Source of the DNA: CAVZXS01 sp963779325
Lineage (GTDB): Bacteria; Bacteroidota; Bacteroidia; Chitinophagales; Chitinophagaceae
Reading direction: 5' to 3'
DNA: 64,000 nucleotides
NCBI GenBank assembly: GCA_963779325.1
Contig: CAVZXS010000025.1
Coordinates: 248,001 to 312,000 of the forward strand
Under the pieces are notes generated by a model that was given only the letters and a program-made list of their open reading frames with translations, ran no database searches and was not told the origin of the DNA. Both the position numbers and the translations under genes were made by a program. Each line of letters starts with the position of its first letter. Within the stretch, counting starts at the first letter, position 1. Shown here in pieces: positions 9,280 to 18,739 of the stretch.

Positions 9280-9338
9280 AATATCTCCCGCAAAGGTTTG
9301 TTAGTATCTGTGTTGAATAAATATTATAAACGCAGTTA

Positions 9339-9368
9339 TTGTTTCATTTAAAAAAAACCTTATCTTGA
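9339..9368 (+). promoter_or_regulatory. Candidate promoter upstream of exbB
   Basis: TTG (9339-9341), 19 bases, then TATCTTGA (9361-9368) approximates the Bacteroidota -33/-7 pattern. It lies 124 bases before the exbB start. The 18 bases ending at this -7 box (AAAAAAACCTTATCTTGA) also occur just upstream of the transposase gene near 58637-58654. Pattern match only. Confidence 0.4.
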
Positions 9369-9492
9369 CCACCCTTTTATTTTAATAAAAAAATCATAAG
9401 GCGTTGAGGTTTGGAAAACAATTTTCAGTAGCATTGTATTTCCGAAATATTTATTAATCACATTACATTATTAAAAATTAAAAATTTCAATT

Positions 9493-10350
9493 ATGGCAGA
9501 AACAAAACCAACTGCAACCGCCACAGTTAAGGCAACTTCTGTACAGGCTAAGAAAAGCGGCAATCTTATTTCCTGGGTAGCGCCTATCGCATGTATCATA
9601 GTAGGGTATTGTATATGGCGTTTTATTCTCGGTGACCCAAGTCAATTTAAGTCGCCCGGTAAAGGCTGGTTTTGGCCGCATCACGTAGGACCAAAAACTG
9701 ACCTGAATAAAATTTATGAAGGCGGCATCATCGTTCCGTTGTTGATTGGCATGTTGTTAATGGTTATCACGTTTGCTATAGAAAGATACTTGACCATTAA
9801 TAAAGCATTAGGTAACGGTTCTATTTCTGATTTTATCCGTAAAGTACAGTATCACCTGGCCAATCGTAATGTAGATGCGGCTTTGTCCGAGTGCGACAAA
9901 CAACGCGGTTCAGTAGCTAATGTAATGAAGGCCGGTTTGCGCCGTTACAAAGAAATGACTACCAATACGGATATGGCGACGGATCAAAAAGTAATCGCCA
10001 TTCAAAAAGAGGTAGAAGAAGCTACGGCGTTGGAACTGCCGATGCTTTCCAAGAACCTGGTATTTCTTTCTACCATTACATCACTGGGTACATTGATCGC
10101 TTTGTTGGGTACGGTATTGGGTATGATTCGTTCATTCTCATCTTTGGGCGAAGAAGGTGGTGCCGGTGCGGCTGCCAACCTTGCGGTGGGTATCTCCGAG
10201 GCCTTGTATAATACAGCCTTGGGTATTGGTACATCATCTGTGGCTATGATATTTTATAACATATTCACTACAAAAATAGATTCTATCACTTACGGTATTG
10301 ATGAATCAGGATTTACATTGACACAGAGCTTTGCTTCTTTATATAAGTAA
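9493..10350 (+). CDS. exbB: MotA/TolQ/ExbB proton channel family protein
   Basis: Inner-membrane component of the TonB energising complex; with ExbD it turns proton flow into motion of TonB. The 285-residue protein has an extra N-terminal helix (SWVAPIACIIVGYCIWRFIL), a second helix (GGIIVPLLIGMLLMVITFAIERYL), a cytoplasmic region and the paired C-terminal helices LVFLSTITSLGTLIALLGTVLGMIRSF and LAVGISEALYNTALGIGTSSVA that define the family. It leads an operon with two exbD-type genes and tonB (gaps 63, 29 and 52 bases). Such complexes power SusC-type receptors like the one encoded at 19.7 kb. Confidence 0.93.
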   Translation: MAETKPTATATVKATSVQAKKSGNLISWVAPIACIIVGYCIWRFILGDPSQFKSPGKGWFWPHHVGPKTDLNKIYEGGIIVPLLIGMLLMVITFAIERYLTINKALGNGSISDFIRKVQYHLANRNVDAALSECDKQRGSVANVMKAGLRRYKEMTTNTDMATDQKVIAIQKEVEEATALELPMLSKNLVFLSTITSLGTLIALLGTVLGMIRSFSSLGEEGGAGAAANLAVGISEALYNTALGIGTSSVAMIFYNIFTTKIDSITYGIDESGFTLTQSFASLYK

Positions 10351-10413
10351 TAAGCAAACCGGAATTGTGGAAATTGAAAATCAATGAATCTCATTACTAA
10401 ACTGATATAAATT

Positions 10414-11076
10414 ATGCCAAGTGTAAAAATTCCGCGTAAAAGCAGCGATACGGACATGACGCCCTTTGTGGATGTGGCGTTTTTGATCCTGTCCTTCTTT
10501 ATGCTGGCTACAAAATTTAAACCACCTGAAGCGGTTGATATAAAATTCCCCAGTTCAGTTTCTTCTAAAGAATTGGAGCCGAAGGACGCCATTATGGTAA
10601 GTATTGACCCGACGGGAAGGGTATTCTTTTCGATGCAGGTTGAAAAAGATAATACACCAATTAAAGATGTAATCACCAACCTGAATACTACCCGTAGCTT
10701 GGGTTTAACGGATGCCGAAATAAATGCGTTCATTAAAGATCCGAATGTGGGCGTGCCTTTTGCAAAGTTAAAACCTTACCTCGCTTTAAATGAAGAGCAA
10801 CGTAAGACTTACAAAGCAGAGGGCGTACCGGTTATGGATACGTTAAACAACGAATTGTTTTTCTGGATACGTGATGCATACTCGGCTTTTGCAGGTAAAA
10901 AAATAAATTACCTCATAAAGGGTGATAATAAATCAACCTATCCTGTTTTTAAAAATGTAATCTGGGCGTTTAAGAGAAATGATATTCTTAAATATTTTCT
11001 GGTTACTGCACCGGAAGACGTGCCCGCAGGATCAGACTATGCAAGAAAGCGTAAAGATGAACCTGCTTCGAAGTAA
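10414..11076 (+). CDS. exbD: ExbD/TolR family protein 1
   Basis: Biopolymer transport protein that works with ExbB. The 220-residue protein has a short cytoplasmic N-terminus, a single membrane helix starting DMTPFVDVAFLILSFFMLAT with the essential aspartate of the family (FVDVAF), and a periplasmic domain. The periplasmic part is longer than in proteobacterial ExbD (about 140 residues) because of an insert after residue 90, as is usual in Bacteroidota. It is followed by a second, diverged exbD, a common arrangement in this phylum. Confidence 0.92.
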   Translation: MPSVKIPRKSSDTDMTPFVDVAFLILSFFMLATKFKPPEAVDIKFPSSVSSKELEPKDAIMVSIDPTGRVFFSMQVEKDNTPIKDVITNLNTTRSLGLTDAEINAFIKDPNVGVPFAKLKPYLALNEEQRKTYKAEGVPVMDTLNNELFFWIRDAYSAFAGKKINYLIKGDNKSTYPVFKNVIWAFKRNDILKYFLVTAPEDVPAGSDYARKRKDEPASK

Positions 11077-11105
11077 AATTTTATAAACTATTAAATAATA
11101 AAATT

Positions 11106-11717
11106 ATGGCAAGTATAGAGGGCGGCGGCGATGATCATCACAAAAAAGGGCCGGGCGTAAAAAAAGCCAAAAAACTTTCTACAAGAGTAGACATGACTCC
11201 CATGGTGGATCTCGGGTTCTTGCTCATTACGTTTTTTATTTTTACGACAACGATGAGTACGCCTACTACCATGAACCTCAATATGCCCAAGGAAACGGAT
11301 AAGAAGGATGAGACAAAAATTAAAATGTCCGGTGCTTTGACAATTTTATTGGGGAAAAGTGAGGATAATGTTTACTATTATGAAGGTGAATTGGATCCGG
11401 TTTCTTATTCCAATTTTAAAACGGCGAGTTTTAAAGAGATCCGTGATATTATTATTAGGAAAAAGAGAGATGTAATATCGCGTTATGTAACAAATACAGA
11501 ATGCGAAGAACAGGCTAAGAAGGACAAAAAAGTAGACCCAAAAAAAGAATGTGAGGATATGGATTTCTTTGTGGTTGTTAAACCCGATGCCGAGGCTACA
11601 TACAGAAGAATAGTTGACATCCTGGATGAAATGACCATTAATGTGGTGGGTCGCTATGCATTGGTTGATATTACTGAAGATGAAGATAAATTAGTTAAGT
11701 TAACAGAAAAGAGATAA
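11106..11717 (+). CDS. exbD: ExbD/TolR family protein 2
   Basis: Second ExbD paralogue of the operon. The 203-residue protein starts with a charged, glycine- and histidine-containing cytoplasmic tail, then VDMTPMVDLGFLLITFFIFTTTMS with the conserved membrane aspartate (MVDLGF), then a lysine-rich periplasmic domain with an insert of charged residues (about 125-150) containing a pair of cysteines. Two non-identical ExbD subunits may form mixed complexes or serve different partners; this is inference from gene order. Confidence 0.92.
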   Translation: MASIEGGGDDHHKKGPGVKKAKKLSTRVDMTPMVDLGFLLITFFIFTTTMSTPTTMNLNMPKETDKKDETKIKMSGALTILLGKSEDNVYYYEGELDPVSYSNFKTASFKEIRDIIIRKKRDVISRYVTNTECEEQAKKDKKVDPKKECEDMDFFVVVKPDAEATYRRIVDILDEMTINVVGRYALVDITEDEDKLVKLTEKR

Positions 11718-11769
11718 GCGGTTTGTGGAATAATCTTACTTATCGCATCTCATTCTAAAATCAAAACGT

Positions 11770-12582
11770 ATGGAAGCAAATAAAATTTTAAGTTCAGATA
11801 TTCTTGACCTGTTGTTTGAACACAGGAATAAAGAATACGGCGCTTATGCGTTGCGCCGGACTTATAATAAGCGAATAACTACCGCTTTATTAATTACCGG
11901 CGCCGTATGCCTGCTTGCTGTGGGCGGTTCATTGCTGGCAAGCAGCATGAAAAAGGACAGTAATAAAGTGGAAGGCACTGAAATTACCTTGCAGGAAGTA
12001 AAGCAGGAAGAGAAGAAAATTGTAGAACCTCCTCCACCGCCGCCTCCTCCAAAGGTAGAGCCGCCCAAAGTGGAAACAGAAAAGTTCACTCCTCCCAAAA
12101 TTGTAAAAGATGAGGAAGTAAAAGAGCAGCCTCCCAAGCAAGAAGATTTGATTGATAAAAAGATTGATGAGTTTAAGCAGGAAGGTGTGAAGGATGAGGG
12201 AATTGCCATTAAGGAAGAAATAAAAAAAGAAGTAATTGAGGAAAAGAAAGAAGAAGATGAAGATAAGGTTTTTCAAAAAGTGGAAGTAGAAGCTGCATAT
12301 GATGGCGATTGGAAACGTTTTTTGGAAAGAAACCTGAGCGGTGATGTAGCTACGGAGAACGGCGCACCTACCGGCAACTATACCGTAGTGGTTCAATTTA
12401 TTGTTGACAAAGAAGGTAATGTAAGTAATGTGGAGGCTACAACCAGCCACGGTTACGGCATGGAAGCAGAGGCGGTAAGGGTAATTAAAAAAGCCCCTAA
12501 ATGGAAGCCCGCTCAACAGAACGGCCGTACGGTAAAAGCATACCGCAGACAGCCGATAACATTCCAGGTTATAGAAGAGTAG
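11770..12582 (+). CDS. tonB: TonB energy transducer
   Basis: Periplasm-spanning protein that transmits ExbB/ExbD energy to outer-membrane TonB-dependent receptors. The 270-residue protein has a cytoplasmic leader containing EHRNKEYGAYALRRTY (typical of Bacteroidota TonB), one membrane helix near residues 38-57, a proline/lysine/glutamate-rich spacer (EPPPPPPPPKVEPPK near 85-99, then long acidic/basic repeats), and a C-terminal TonB domain that includes YTVVVQFIVDKEGNVSNVEA and WKPAQQNGRTVKAYRRQPITF. A hairpin terminator follows 27 bases after the stop, so tonB ends the operon. Confidence 0.94.
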   Translation: MEANKILSSDILDLLFEHRNKEYGAYALRRTYNKRITTALLITGAVCLLAVGGSLLASSMKKDSNKVEGTEITLQEVKQEEKKIVEPPPPPPPPKVEPPKVETEKFTPPKIVKDEEVKEQPPKQEDLIDKKIDEFKQEGVKDEGIAIKEEIKKEVIEEKKEEDEDKVFQKVEVEAAYDGDWKRFLERNLSGDVATENGAPTGNYTVVVQFIVDKEGNVSNVEATTSHGYGMEAEAVRVIKKAPKWKPAQQNGRTVKAYRRQPITFQVIEE

Positions 12583-12609
12583 GCGTAATTTATTTTCGTA
12601 AGGATATTG

Positions 12610-12642
12610 AATCCCTTCCGTTTATTCGGCAGGGATTTTTTG
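12610..12642 (+). terminator. Intrinsic terminator after tonB
   Basis: AATCCCT (12610-12616) pairs with AGGGATT (12631-12637), with an inner TCCG/CGG extension, followed by a T run. It ends the exbB-exbD-exbD-tonB operon. Confidence 0.75.
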
Positions 12643-12712
12643 TTTTGATTGGATAGTGGTTGCCATCACAAGTTTTAGTCATTGCATTTACTTTTTTTAG
12701 AGGGCTTATCTC

Positions 12713-12747
12713 CTCTCGTGGAGAGCCTGTCCCGCTCTTGCGGGAGG
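12713..12747. repeat. Tandem small hairpins in the tonB-mnmE gap
   Basis: CTCTC-GTG-GAGAG (12713-12725) is followed by CCCGC-TCTT-GCGGG (12731-12744). On the reverse strand the second reads GCGGGACAGGC, a string also present in the 99-bp repeat near 33022 and 63770. The rest of the 283-base gap shows no gene. Confidence 0.45.
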
Positions 12748-12865
12748 TTTAAAGTAGTTTCGCATAGAAGATATTTTTTGGGGTGGGTATCTATATTCAG
12801 GATTTTGAAATTCATTTCAGTGTATATTAATTTTTTGCTTTTGTAAATCATTCTATTTTTGAACT

Positions 12866-14248
12866 ATGCTCAATAAACTTTCAGGATGGGATGATACAAT
12901 AGTTGCGTTGGCCACTCCGCCCGGTGTGGGAGCAATAGGAATAATAAGGCTAAGCGGTAAAAATGCTTTTGCTATTATTAATAAATTATTTCCTGCTAAA
13001 AATTTACAGGAGCAACCCTCACATACATTACACGTTGGTTTTTTAAGAGATGAAACGGAAGTACTCGACGAAGTGGTGGTTTCTTTATTTAAAGGACCCA
13101 AGTCGTATACCGGAGAGGATGTCGTGGAAATAAGTTGTCACGGCTCACCGTTTATACATGACAAAGTAATAGCGGCTTGTATAAAACACGGGGCAAGGAT
13201 TGCCAAGCCCGGCGAGTTTACCCAACGTGCATTTTTAAATGCAAAATTGGATTTGACACAAGCCGAAGCGGTGGCCGATTTAATTGCAAGCAATACATCC
13301 GCATCGCATAAAAATGCGGTGAATACTATTCGCGGCGGCTTTTCAGAACAATTAAAAGAAATGAGGGAACAGTTAATCAGTTTTTCCGCACTCATAGAAT
13401 TGGAGCTGGATTTTAGCCAGGAGGATGTACAATTCGCGGACAGGACACAACTTAAAAATTTAGTAGGGGAGATCAGTACAAAAACCAATCAGCTTATTCA
13501 TTCTTTCAAATTGGGTAATGTAATTAAGAACGGTGTAAGTGTTGCCATTATCGGAAAACCCAATGCCGGTAAATCAACTTTATTAAATACGTTATTAAAT
13601 GAAAACCGTGCTATCGTAAGTGAAATTGCCGGTACCACAAGAGATACGATTGAAGAGCTAATCAATATCGACGGAATTATTTTCAGGTTGATTGATACAG
13701 CGGGTATACGGGAACACAGCGGCGATGTAATTGAAAGTATAGGAATGGAACGGAGTTTGGAGAAAATGAAAAGCGCCGATTTGGTACTGTACATTTTTGA
13801 TGCGGGGGAGAAAAGAGAGGAAGTCGGAAGTTGGAAGTCGGAACTTGACAGGCAGGGGCTTAACTATCTTTTAGCAGCAAATAAAATTGATGAGACGGGA
13901 GAAGAAAATGCAAGAGAAAAATTCGGCGACTTAAGTAACATCGTTTTTATTTCGGCCAAACAGCACTTGCATACCGAAGTACTGAAAGAAAGAATGGTGG
14001 ATACGGTGTTGGAAGGAACCGTGCAAACGGATAATACCATCATAACCAATGCAAGACATTATCATGCGTTAAAGGAAGTAGAAAAATCGTTGGCAGATGT
14101 ACTGGCGGGTTTGAATAATCAGTTACCCGGCGATTTATTAGCATTGGATATTCGCCGTTGTCTTCATTATCTCGGCGATATTACCGGCGAAATAACCAAT
14201 GAAGATCAGCTGGATTATATTTTCAGTAAATTTTGTATCGGCAAATAG
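12866..14248 (+). CDS. mnmE: tRNA uridine-5-carboxymethylaminomethyl modification GTPase MnmE
   Basis: GTPase that with MnmG modifies U34 of several tRNAs in the cytoplasm. The 460-residue protein has the N-terminal folate-binding domain (TIVALATPPGVGAIGIIRLSG, then the GEDVVEISCHGS segment), a helical domain interrupted by the G domain (P-loop GKPNAGKST near 230, DTAG near 277, NKID near 338), and the C-terminal CIGK whose cysteine is conserved. Between the G-domain motifs, residues around 318-326 are encoded by a direct repeat (GGAAGTCGGAA at 13819-13829 and 13833-13843). Reading frame is intact, so function is likely preserved. Confidence 0.97.
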   Translation: MLNKLSGWDDTIVALATPPGVGAIGIIRLSGKNAFAIINKLFPAKNLQEQPSHTLHVGFLRDETEVLDEVVVSLFKGPKSYTGEDVVEISCHGSPFIHDKVIAACIKHGARIAKPGEFTQRAFLNAKLDLTQAEAVADLIASNTSASHKNAVNTIRGGFSEQLKEMREQLISFSALIELELDFSQEDVQFADRTQLKNLVGEISTKTNQLIHSFKLGNVIKNGVSVAIIGKPNAGKSTLLNTLLNENRAIVSEIAGTTRDTIEELINIDGIIFRLIDTAGIREHSGDVIESIGMERSLEKMKSADLVLYIFDAGEKREEVGSWKSELDRQGLNYLLAANKIDETGEENAREKFGDLSNIVFISAKQHLHTEVLKERMVDTVLEGTVQTDNTIITNARHYHALKEVEKSLADVLAGLNNQLPGDLLALDIRRCLHYLGDITGEITNEDQLDYIFSKFCIGK

Positions 14249-14266
14249 ATTTTAAATATTTAAATT

Positions 14267-17107
14267 TTACTTTTTCAATTTAAACTCCGAAGGTGTAAAA
14301 CCAAACTTAGATTTAAAAACAGTTGAAAAATAAGCCTGTGACGAAAAACCTACTTTAAAAGAAATTTCTGAAATAGAAAGATCCTCGTTGAGCAACAGGT
14401 ATTTTGCTTTTTGCATTCTGACGCCTAAAATATAATCATTCACATTTAGTCCTAATACCGCTTTTACCTTTCTGTATAATTGTACCCGGGATATACCAAT
14501 CTCTTTACAAATATCATCCACACCGAAATTTTCGTTGGCGATATTGCTTTCAACAATCGAAGAAAACTCATTTATAAATTTCCTGTCAATTTTTTTGGAG
14601 ACAGATGCCCGCAAAGTTTCATTAGGTAACTCACTGCTGTAATGATCTTTTAATATTTCCCGGTTTCTTATCAGGGTTCGTATTGTTTCTTCCAGGTATT
14701 GCACATTAAAGGGCTTAACAATATATGCATCCGCCATTAATTTCAGCCCTTCAATTTGCTGTTCAATACTTCCCCTGGCAGTTAAAATAATAATAGGTAT
14801 ATGTGAGGTTCGGATGTCGTTTTTCAGTGTCTCAGTTATTGCCATTCCATCTTTTCCGGGCAACATGATGTCGGAAATAATTATGTCAGGCACTATTTCA
14901 TAAGAAAGGTTTAAACCAACATTTCCGTTTTCCGCTTCTATCAACTCATAATTTTTAGCCAACTGGCTTTTCAGGAAGGTCCTGATCTCGTTATTATCTT
15001 CTATAAGCAGAATGGAATACTCTTTTCCGGTAGTTACAGAAATATCTTCGGGAGATACAGGTTTCAATGCCTCTGCTTCATTTGTATAAATTTTTGCATC
15101 TTCATAATTAAGGAAATAAGGCGTTGTTTCTTTTTCCATTTCATTTTCTTCCAAATGTTCTTTTCCCAGGGGCAGGCTTATTTCAAATGTTGCCCCCTTC
15201 CATTTTTCGCTTTTAATTTTTATGCTTCCATGGTGAAGGGTTATTAATTCTTTTGACAGGGCAAGCCCAAGACCCGTGCCTTTATATGTTCCTTCATTTC
15301 CCTGGTAAAAAAGGTCAAACGCATGTTCTACTGTTTCGGGCCCCATGCCAATACCGGAATCTTCAACTTTTATGATTGCGTTTGTGTTGCTGTTGCCCTT
15401 GTTAACATATACAGTTATCGAGCCATGGTCGTTTGTATATTTAAATGCATTGGAAAGAATATTAAATAAAATTTTGTCCAGCATATTTACATCAAACCAA
15501 ACTTTCAATGCCGGGTCTTTTGAATCTACCCGGAACGAAATTTTCTTTTTATTGGCTATTTCTGCAAAAGCATTGGTAATCTCTGTTAAAAATTCAGTAA
15601 TATTATTTTCGCTGGCCCTCATTTTCATCTTCGCTTCTTCTATTTTTCGGAAATCCATTAATTGGTTTACCAGCCTTAATAAACGCATGGCATTCTTTTT
15701 TATCATTTCCAGCGAACTTTTTACCGAATAATGAATTTTAGGTGAGGATAATATTTCTTCTAACGGGCCGAGTATAAGTGTAAGCGGCGTTCGTAATTCA
15801 TGGGAGATGTTGGTAAAGAAATTGAATTTAGCGTCGGTAGCTTCTTTGGCTTTTTGTCCTAATTCTATTAATTGATTTCGTTGATTTGATATTTCTTCAT
15901 TCTGCAAAACAAGCCGGTTATTTATTTTTTTATTTTCTTTTAAATAATAAAGTAATACCGTACCCATTATTAATGCTAATGCCAGTACAATAGAAATGGC
16001 GACAATAATATTTGATTTGTTACGGGTTATAACAATCTGTTCCTCTATCTTTTTTTGCCTTTTATCAATATCCTCCTGCTGTGCCAATACTTTATCATAT
16101 TGCAATTTCATAATCCTTACATTGGCAGAGTCAATAATGCTGGTGGCTAAAACATTCTCTTTAGTATAAGGTTTATGTTCTAATATTTTCAAAGCAGTTA
16201 TGATGGCTTCCTGACCGCCTGTTGGATACAATACAGTGGCAGAAAGAAATTTATCAGCTACCATCCCCATACCCAAAGTATCTGATGGAAGCCCATCAAC
16301 GCCTATAATTTTTATTTTTTTATCAACACCTGTTTGTTTACATATTTTATAAACGTCAAGGGCAATGTAATCGGTCTGGGCAAAAATCAGGTCAATATCT
16401 TTTACAGTAAGTAAAGTATTGGCTAAATCTTTTTGATAATTGGCTGCATGGTCATCAAATTTTTTAAGATAATTAATGCCCGGTTGTTGTGAAATAATAT
16501 CCATAAATCCTTTATGCCTGTCAATAAAAGGCGATGCATCGGATAGTCCCATCACTTCTATCACATTACCTTTTCCTTTGAGTGTTGATACAGCGTATCT
16601 GCCGGCATTTTGGCCCACTTCAAAATTAGAAGCCCCTATAAAAGCGGTATATTTTTTTGAATTGATTCCCCTGTCAACCAAAACCACCGGTATGCCCGAA
16701 TCAAATATTTTTTCTATCCCGGAAGATAAAGGCTGGATTTCGTTGGGTGATACAATTAGAAGGTCAATATTCAGTTTGGCAAGTTCTTCAATTTGCTCCA
16801 GTTGTTTTTTGCTATCGGCCTCTGCATCCCTGTATATAAATTCAACGTTTTCATGAAAGGAGAGTTCTCTCTTCATTTCAGCCAACATCGTTTTTCTCCA
16901 GTCGTCACCGCCCTGGCATTGTGAAAATCCAATCCTGAATTTTTGGTCTTTTTTTTCGGGGGCAGAACAGGAGACAACGTAAAAAAGCGAAAAAGATATT
17001 AAAATAAATCGTACAATTCTTTTCAATTGATTCCTTTTTAAAAAGAATTTATTTAAAAGCGGCAAAGCAAACATGGCAGCAAGTTGAGTTATTTTTTTCA
17101 ATCTCAT
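14267..17107 (-). CDS. Hybrid two-component regulator with periplasmic sugar-binding sensor (fructan locus regulator)
   Basis: One-protein two-component system (HTCS). In order: a membrane signal (about 30-47), a periplasmic-binding-protein domain of the ribose/LacI type (about 57-330, FRIGFSQCQGGDDWRKTM onward), a second membrane helix (about 366-390), HisKA with SHELRTPL near 437, HATPase with NILSNAFKY near 556 and GTGLGLALS, a receiver domain (LLIEDNNE near 700, phospho-acceptor in SDIMLPGKDG near 745) and a C-terminal AraC-type DNA-binding domain (about 850-946). The same domain order is known for Bacteroides thetaiotaomicron BT1754, whose periplasmic domain binds fructose. Lying divergent to a transporter, fructokinase, SusC/D and GH32, it very likely senses fructose here; the ligand is inference. 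Confidence 0.93.
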   Translation of the reverse strand: MRLKKITQLAAMFALPLLNKFFLKRNQLKRIVRFILISFSLFYVVSCSAPEKKDQKFRIGFSQCQGGDDWRKTMLAEMKRELSFHENVEFIYRDAEADSKKQLEQIEELAKLNIDLLIVSPNEIQPLSSGIEKIFDSGIPVVLVDRGINSKKYTAFIGASNFEVGQNAGRYAVSTLKGKGNVIEVMGLSDASPFIDRHKGFMDIISQQPGINYLKKFDDHAANYQKDLANTLLTVKDIDLIFAQTDYIALDVYKICKQTGVDKKIKIIGVDGLPSDTLGMGMVADKFLSATVLYPTGGQEAIITALKILEHKPYTKENVLATSIIDSANVRIMKLQYDKVLAQQEDIDKRQKKIEEQIVITRNKSNIIVAISIVLALALIMGTVLLYYLKENKKINNRLVLQNEEISNQRNQLIELGQKAKEATDAKFNFFTNISHELRTPLTLILGPLEEILSSPKIHYSVKSSLEMIKKNAMRLLRLVNQLMDFRKIEEAKMKMRASENNITEFLTEITNAFAEIANKKKISFRVDSKDPALKVWFDVNMLDKILFNILSNAFKYTNDHGSITVYVNKGNSNTNAIIKVEDSGIGMGPETVEHAFDLFYQGNEGTYKGTGLGLALSKELITLHHGSIKIKSEKWKGATFEISLPLGKEHLEENEMEKETTPYFLNYEDAKIYTNEAEALKPVSPEDISVTTGKEYSILLIEDNNEIRTFLKSQLAKNYELIEAENGNVGLNLSYEIVPDIIISDIMLPGKDGMAITETLKNDIRTSHIPIIILTARGSIEQQIEGLKLMADAYIVKPFNVQYLEETIRTLIRNREILKDHYSSELPNETLRASVSKKIDRKFINEFSSIVESNIANENFGVDDICKEIGISRVQLYRKVKAVLGLNVNDYILGVRMQKAKYLLLNEDLSISEISFKVGFSSQAYFSTVFKSKFGFTPSEFKLKK

Positions 17108-17374
17108 TTATAAAAACTGCTTCAATTTTTTCAATCCCGTTTTTTTTGATATTCCACTTCATTCAGGAAACGGGCAGTATGATATTATTTTATAAATAGT
17201 TGTTACAATTTTATATAAGTTCAATTTATCCGGCCGCCTGTTTAAAATCAAATGACTGATAACTAACTATTTACACCAAAATTTCAAAAAATACAATTTC
17301 ATAATAGATTGAAACAATAACACAAGGCAATCCGCTTGACCGGCAGCTATATTCGTGGTATAAACGAGCTGCTA

Positions 17375-18727
17375 ATGAATAAAGGTAAACTGTTTCAGTG
17401 GTCTGTTGTGGCTGCTCTGGCCGGGTTTATTTTTGGGTTTGATACGGTTGTAATTTCCGGCGCCAATCTCCCTATCAAAGAATTGTGGCACACTTCTCCT
17501 TTATTTCATGGTTTCTTTATCATGTCAATGGCGCTCTGGGGTACATTGGCTGGCTCTGTTTTTGGCGGCATCCCCACAGAAAAATATGGCCGCAAAAAAG
17601 TTCTCTTCTGGATAGGGATACTTTTTGCTGTTTCTGCTTTTGGTTCTGCATTAGCACAAGACCCTTATACTTTTTCATTTTTTCGTTTTATAGGTGGTAT
17701 AGGGATTGGTGTATCCTCTGTGGTAGCACCAACTTATATTTCCGAAATTTCAACACCCGCAACCAGGGGTAAACTGGGAGCCATGTACCAGTTTAATATA
17801 GTGTTTGGGATATTGATAGCTTTTCTTTCCAATTACCTTTTACAAGGCATGGGTGGTATTAATGATTGGCGGTGGATGCTGGGTATAATGGCTATCCCTT
17901 CCATTATTTATACTGTGATGGTAATGAGTGTACCCGAAAGCCCACGTTGGCTCGTTACTAAAAAGAATAATCTTGCAAAAGCAAAAGAAACCTTGTTGCT
18001 TATTGGTGTGCAAGATGCTGATGCAGAGATAGCGTCCATAATAAAAAGCAATCAGCATGAATCGCCGGCAGGTGAAAAAGCAGCAGCCTTTTTTAGTACC
18101 AAACACAAAGTCATTATCTCGCTGGCTTTTTTAATAGCATTTTTCAACCAGCTTTCAGGTATTAATTTCATTTTATATTATGCCCCCGAAATATTATCTA
18201 AAATTGGATTGGGGGCAAAGGATTCTCTTTTAAATTCTATTGCCATTGGCGGCACCAATTTAATTTTCACTTTTGTTGGTCTTTATTTAATAGACAGGCT
18301 GGGCAGAAAAAAATTACTCCTGATCGGTTCACTTGGTTATATACTCAGCCTGGCCATGATAGCAATATGTTTTGCATTTCATGCAAGCCCGGTATTGCTC
18401 ATGTTTTTTTTATTGCTCTTTATTGCAGCACATGCAATAGGGCAGGGAGCTGTTATCTGGGTTTTTATTTCAGAAATTTTTCCTAATAAAATCAGGGCCG
18501 CCGGGCAATCTTTTGGCGCCAGTGTACATTGGGTTTTTGCAGCCATCATAACACTCGTTACACCTTTTTTCTTAGATGATAAAGACGGTGTTTTTAAAGA
18601 TAATCCCTGGCCAATATTTGCCTTTTTTGCAGTAATGATGGTACTGCAATTAATATGGGTACTGACTAAAATGCCGGAAACAAAAGGAAAATCGTTAGAG
18701 GAATTAGAACAACAGTTAATAAAATAA
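17375..18727 (+). CDS. MFS sugar transporter (probable fructose importer)
   Basis: Twelve-helix major facilitator of the sugar porter family. The 450-residue protein shows GFDTVVISGA in helix 1, the loop motif GRKKVLFW, PESPRWL near residue 187, the GRKKLLL repeat between helices 8 and 9, and PETKGKSLEELE at the C-terminus, all sugar-porter signatures. An in-frame TTG at 17336 would add 13 polar residues; the ATG at 17375 puts the start just before helix 1 and is preferred. It is the first gene of a transporter-kinase pair (gap 12 bases) and corresponds in context to the inner-membrane fructose transporter of Bacteroides fructan loci. Confidence 0.93.
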   Translation: MNKGKLFQWSVVAALAGFIFGFDTVVISGANLPIKELWHTSPLFHGFFIMSMALWGTLAGSVFGGIPTEKYGRKKVLFWIGILFAVSAFGSALAQDPYTFSFFRFIGGIGIGVSSVVAPTYISEISTPATRGKLGAMYQFNIVFGILIAFLSNYLLQGMGGINDWRWMLGIMAIPSIIYTVMVMSVPESPRWLVTKKNNLAKAKETLLLIGVQDADAEIASIIKSNQHESPAGEKAAAFFSTKHKVIISLAFLIAFFNQLSGINFILYYAPEILSKIGLGAKDSLLNSIAIGGTNLIFTFVGLYLIDRLGRKKLLLIGSLGYILSLAMIAICFAFHASPVLLMFFLLLFIAAHAIGQGAVIWVFISEIFPNKIRAAGQSFGASVHWVFAAIITLVTPFFLDDKDGVFKDNPWPIFAFFAVMMVLQLIWVLTKMPETKGKSLEELEQQLIK

Positions 18728-18739
18728 TAAGCACCGTTT

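Noticed and set aside
16960..17000. Lipobox-like VVSC in the HTCS signal
   Set aside because: The protein needs a second membrane helix to reach its kinase domain and known homologues are membrane proteins, so lipidation is not assumed.
17336..17374. TTG start for the MFS transporter
   Set aside because: It adds 13 polar residues before the first helix; the ATG at 17375 starts directly at the membrane segment as in the family.
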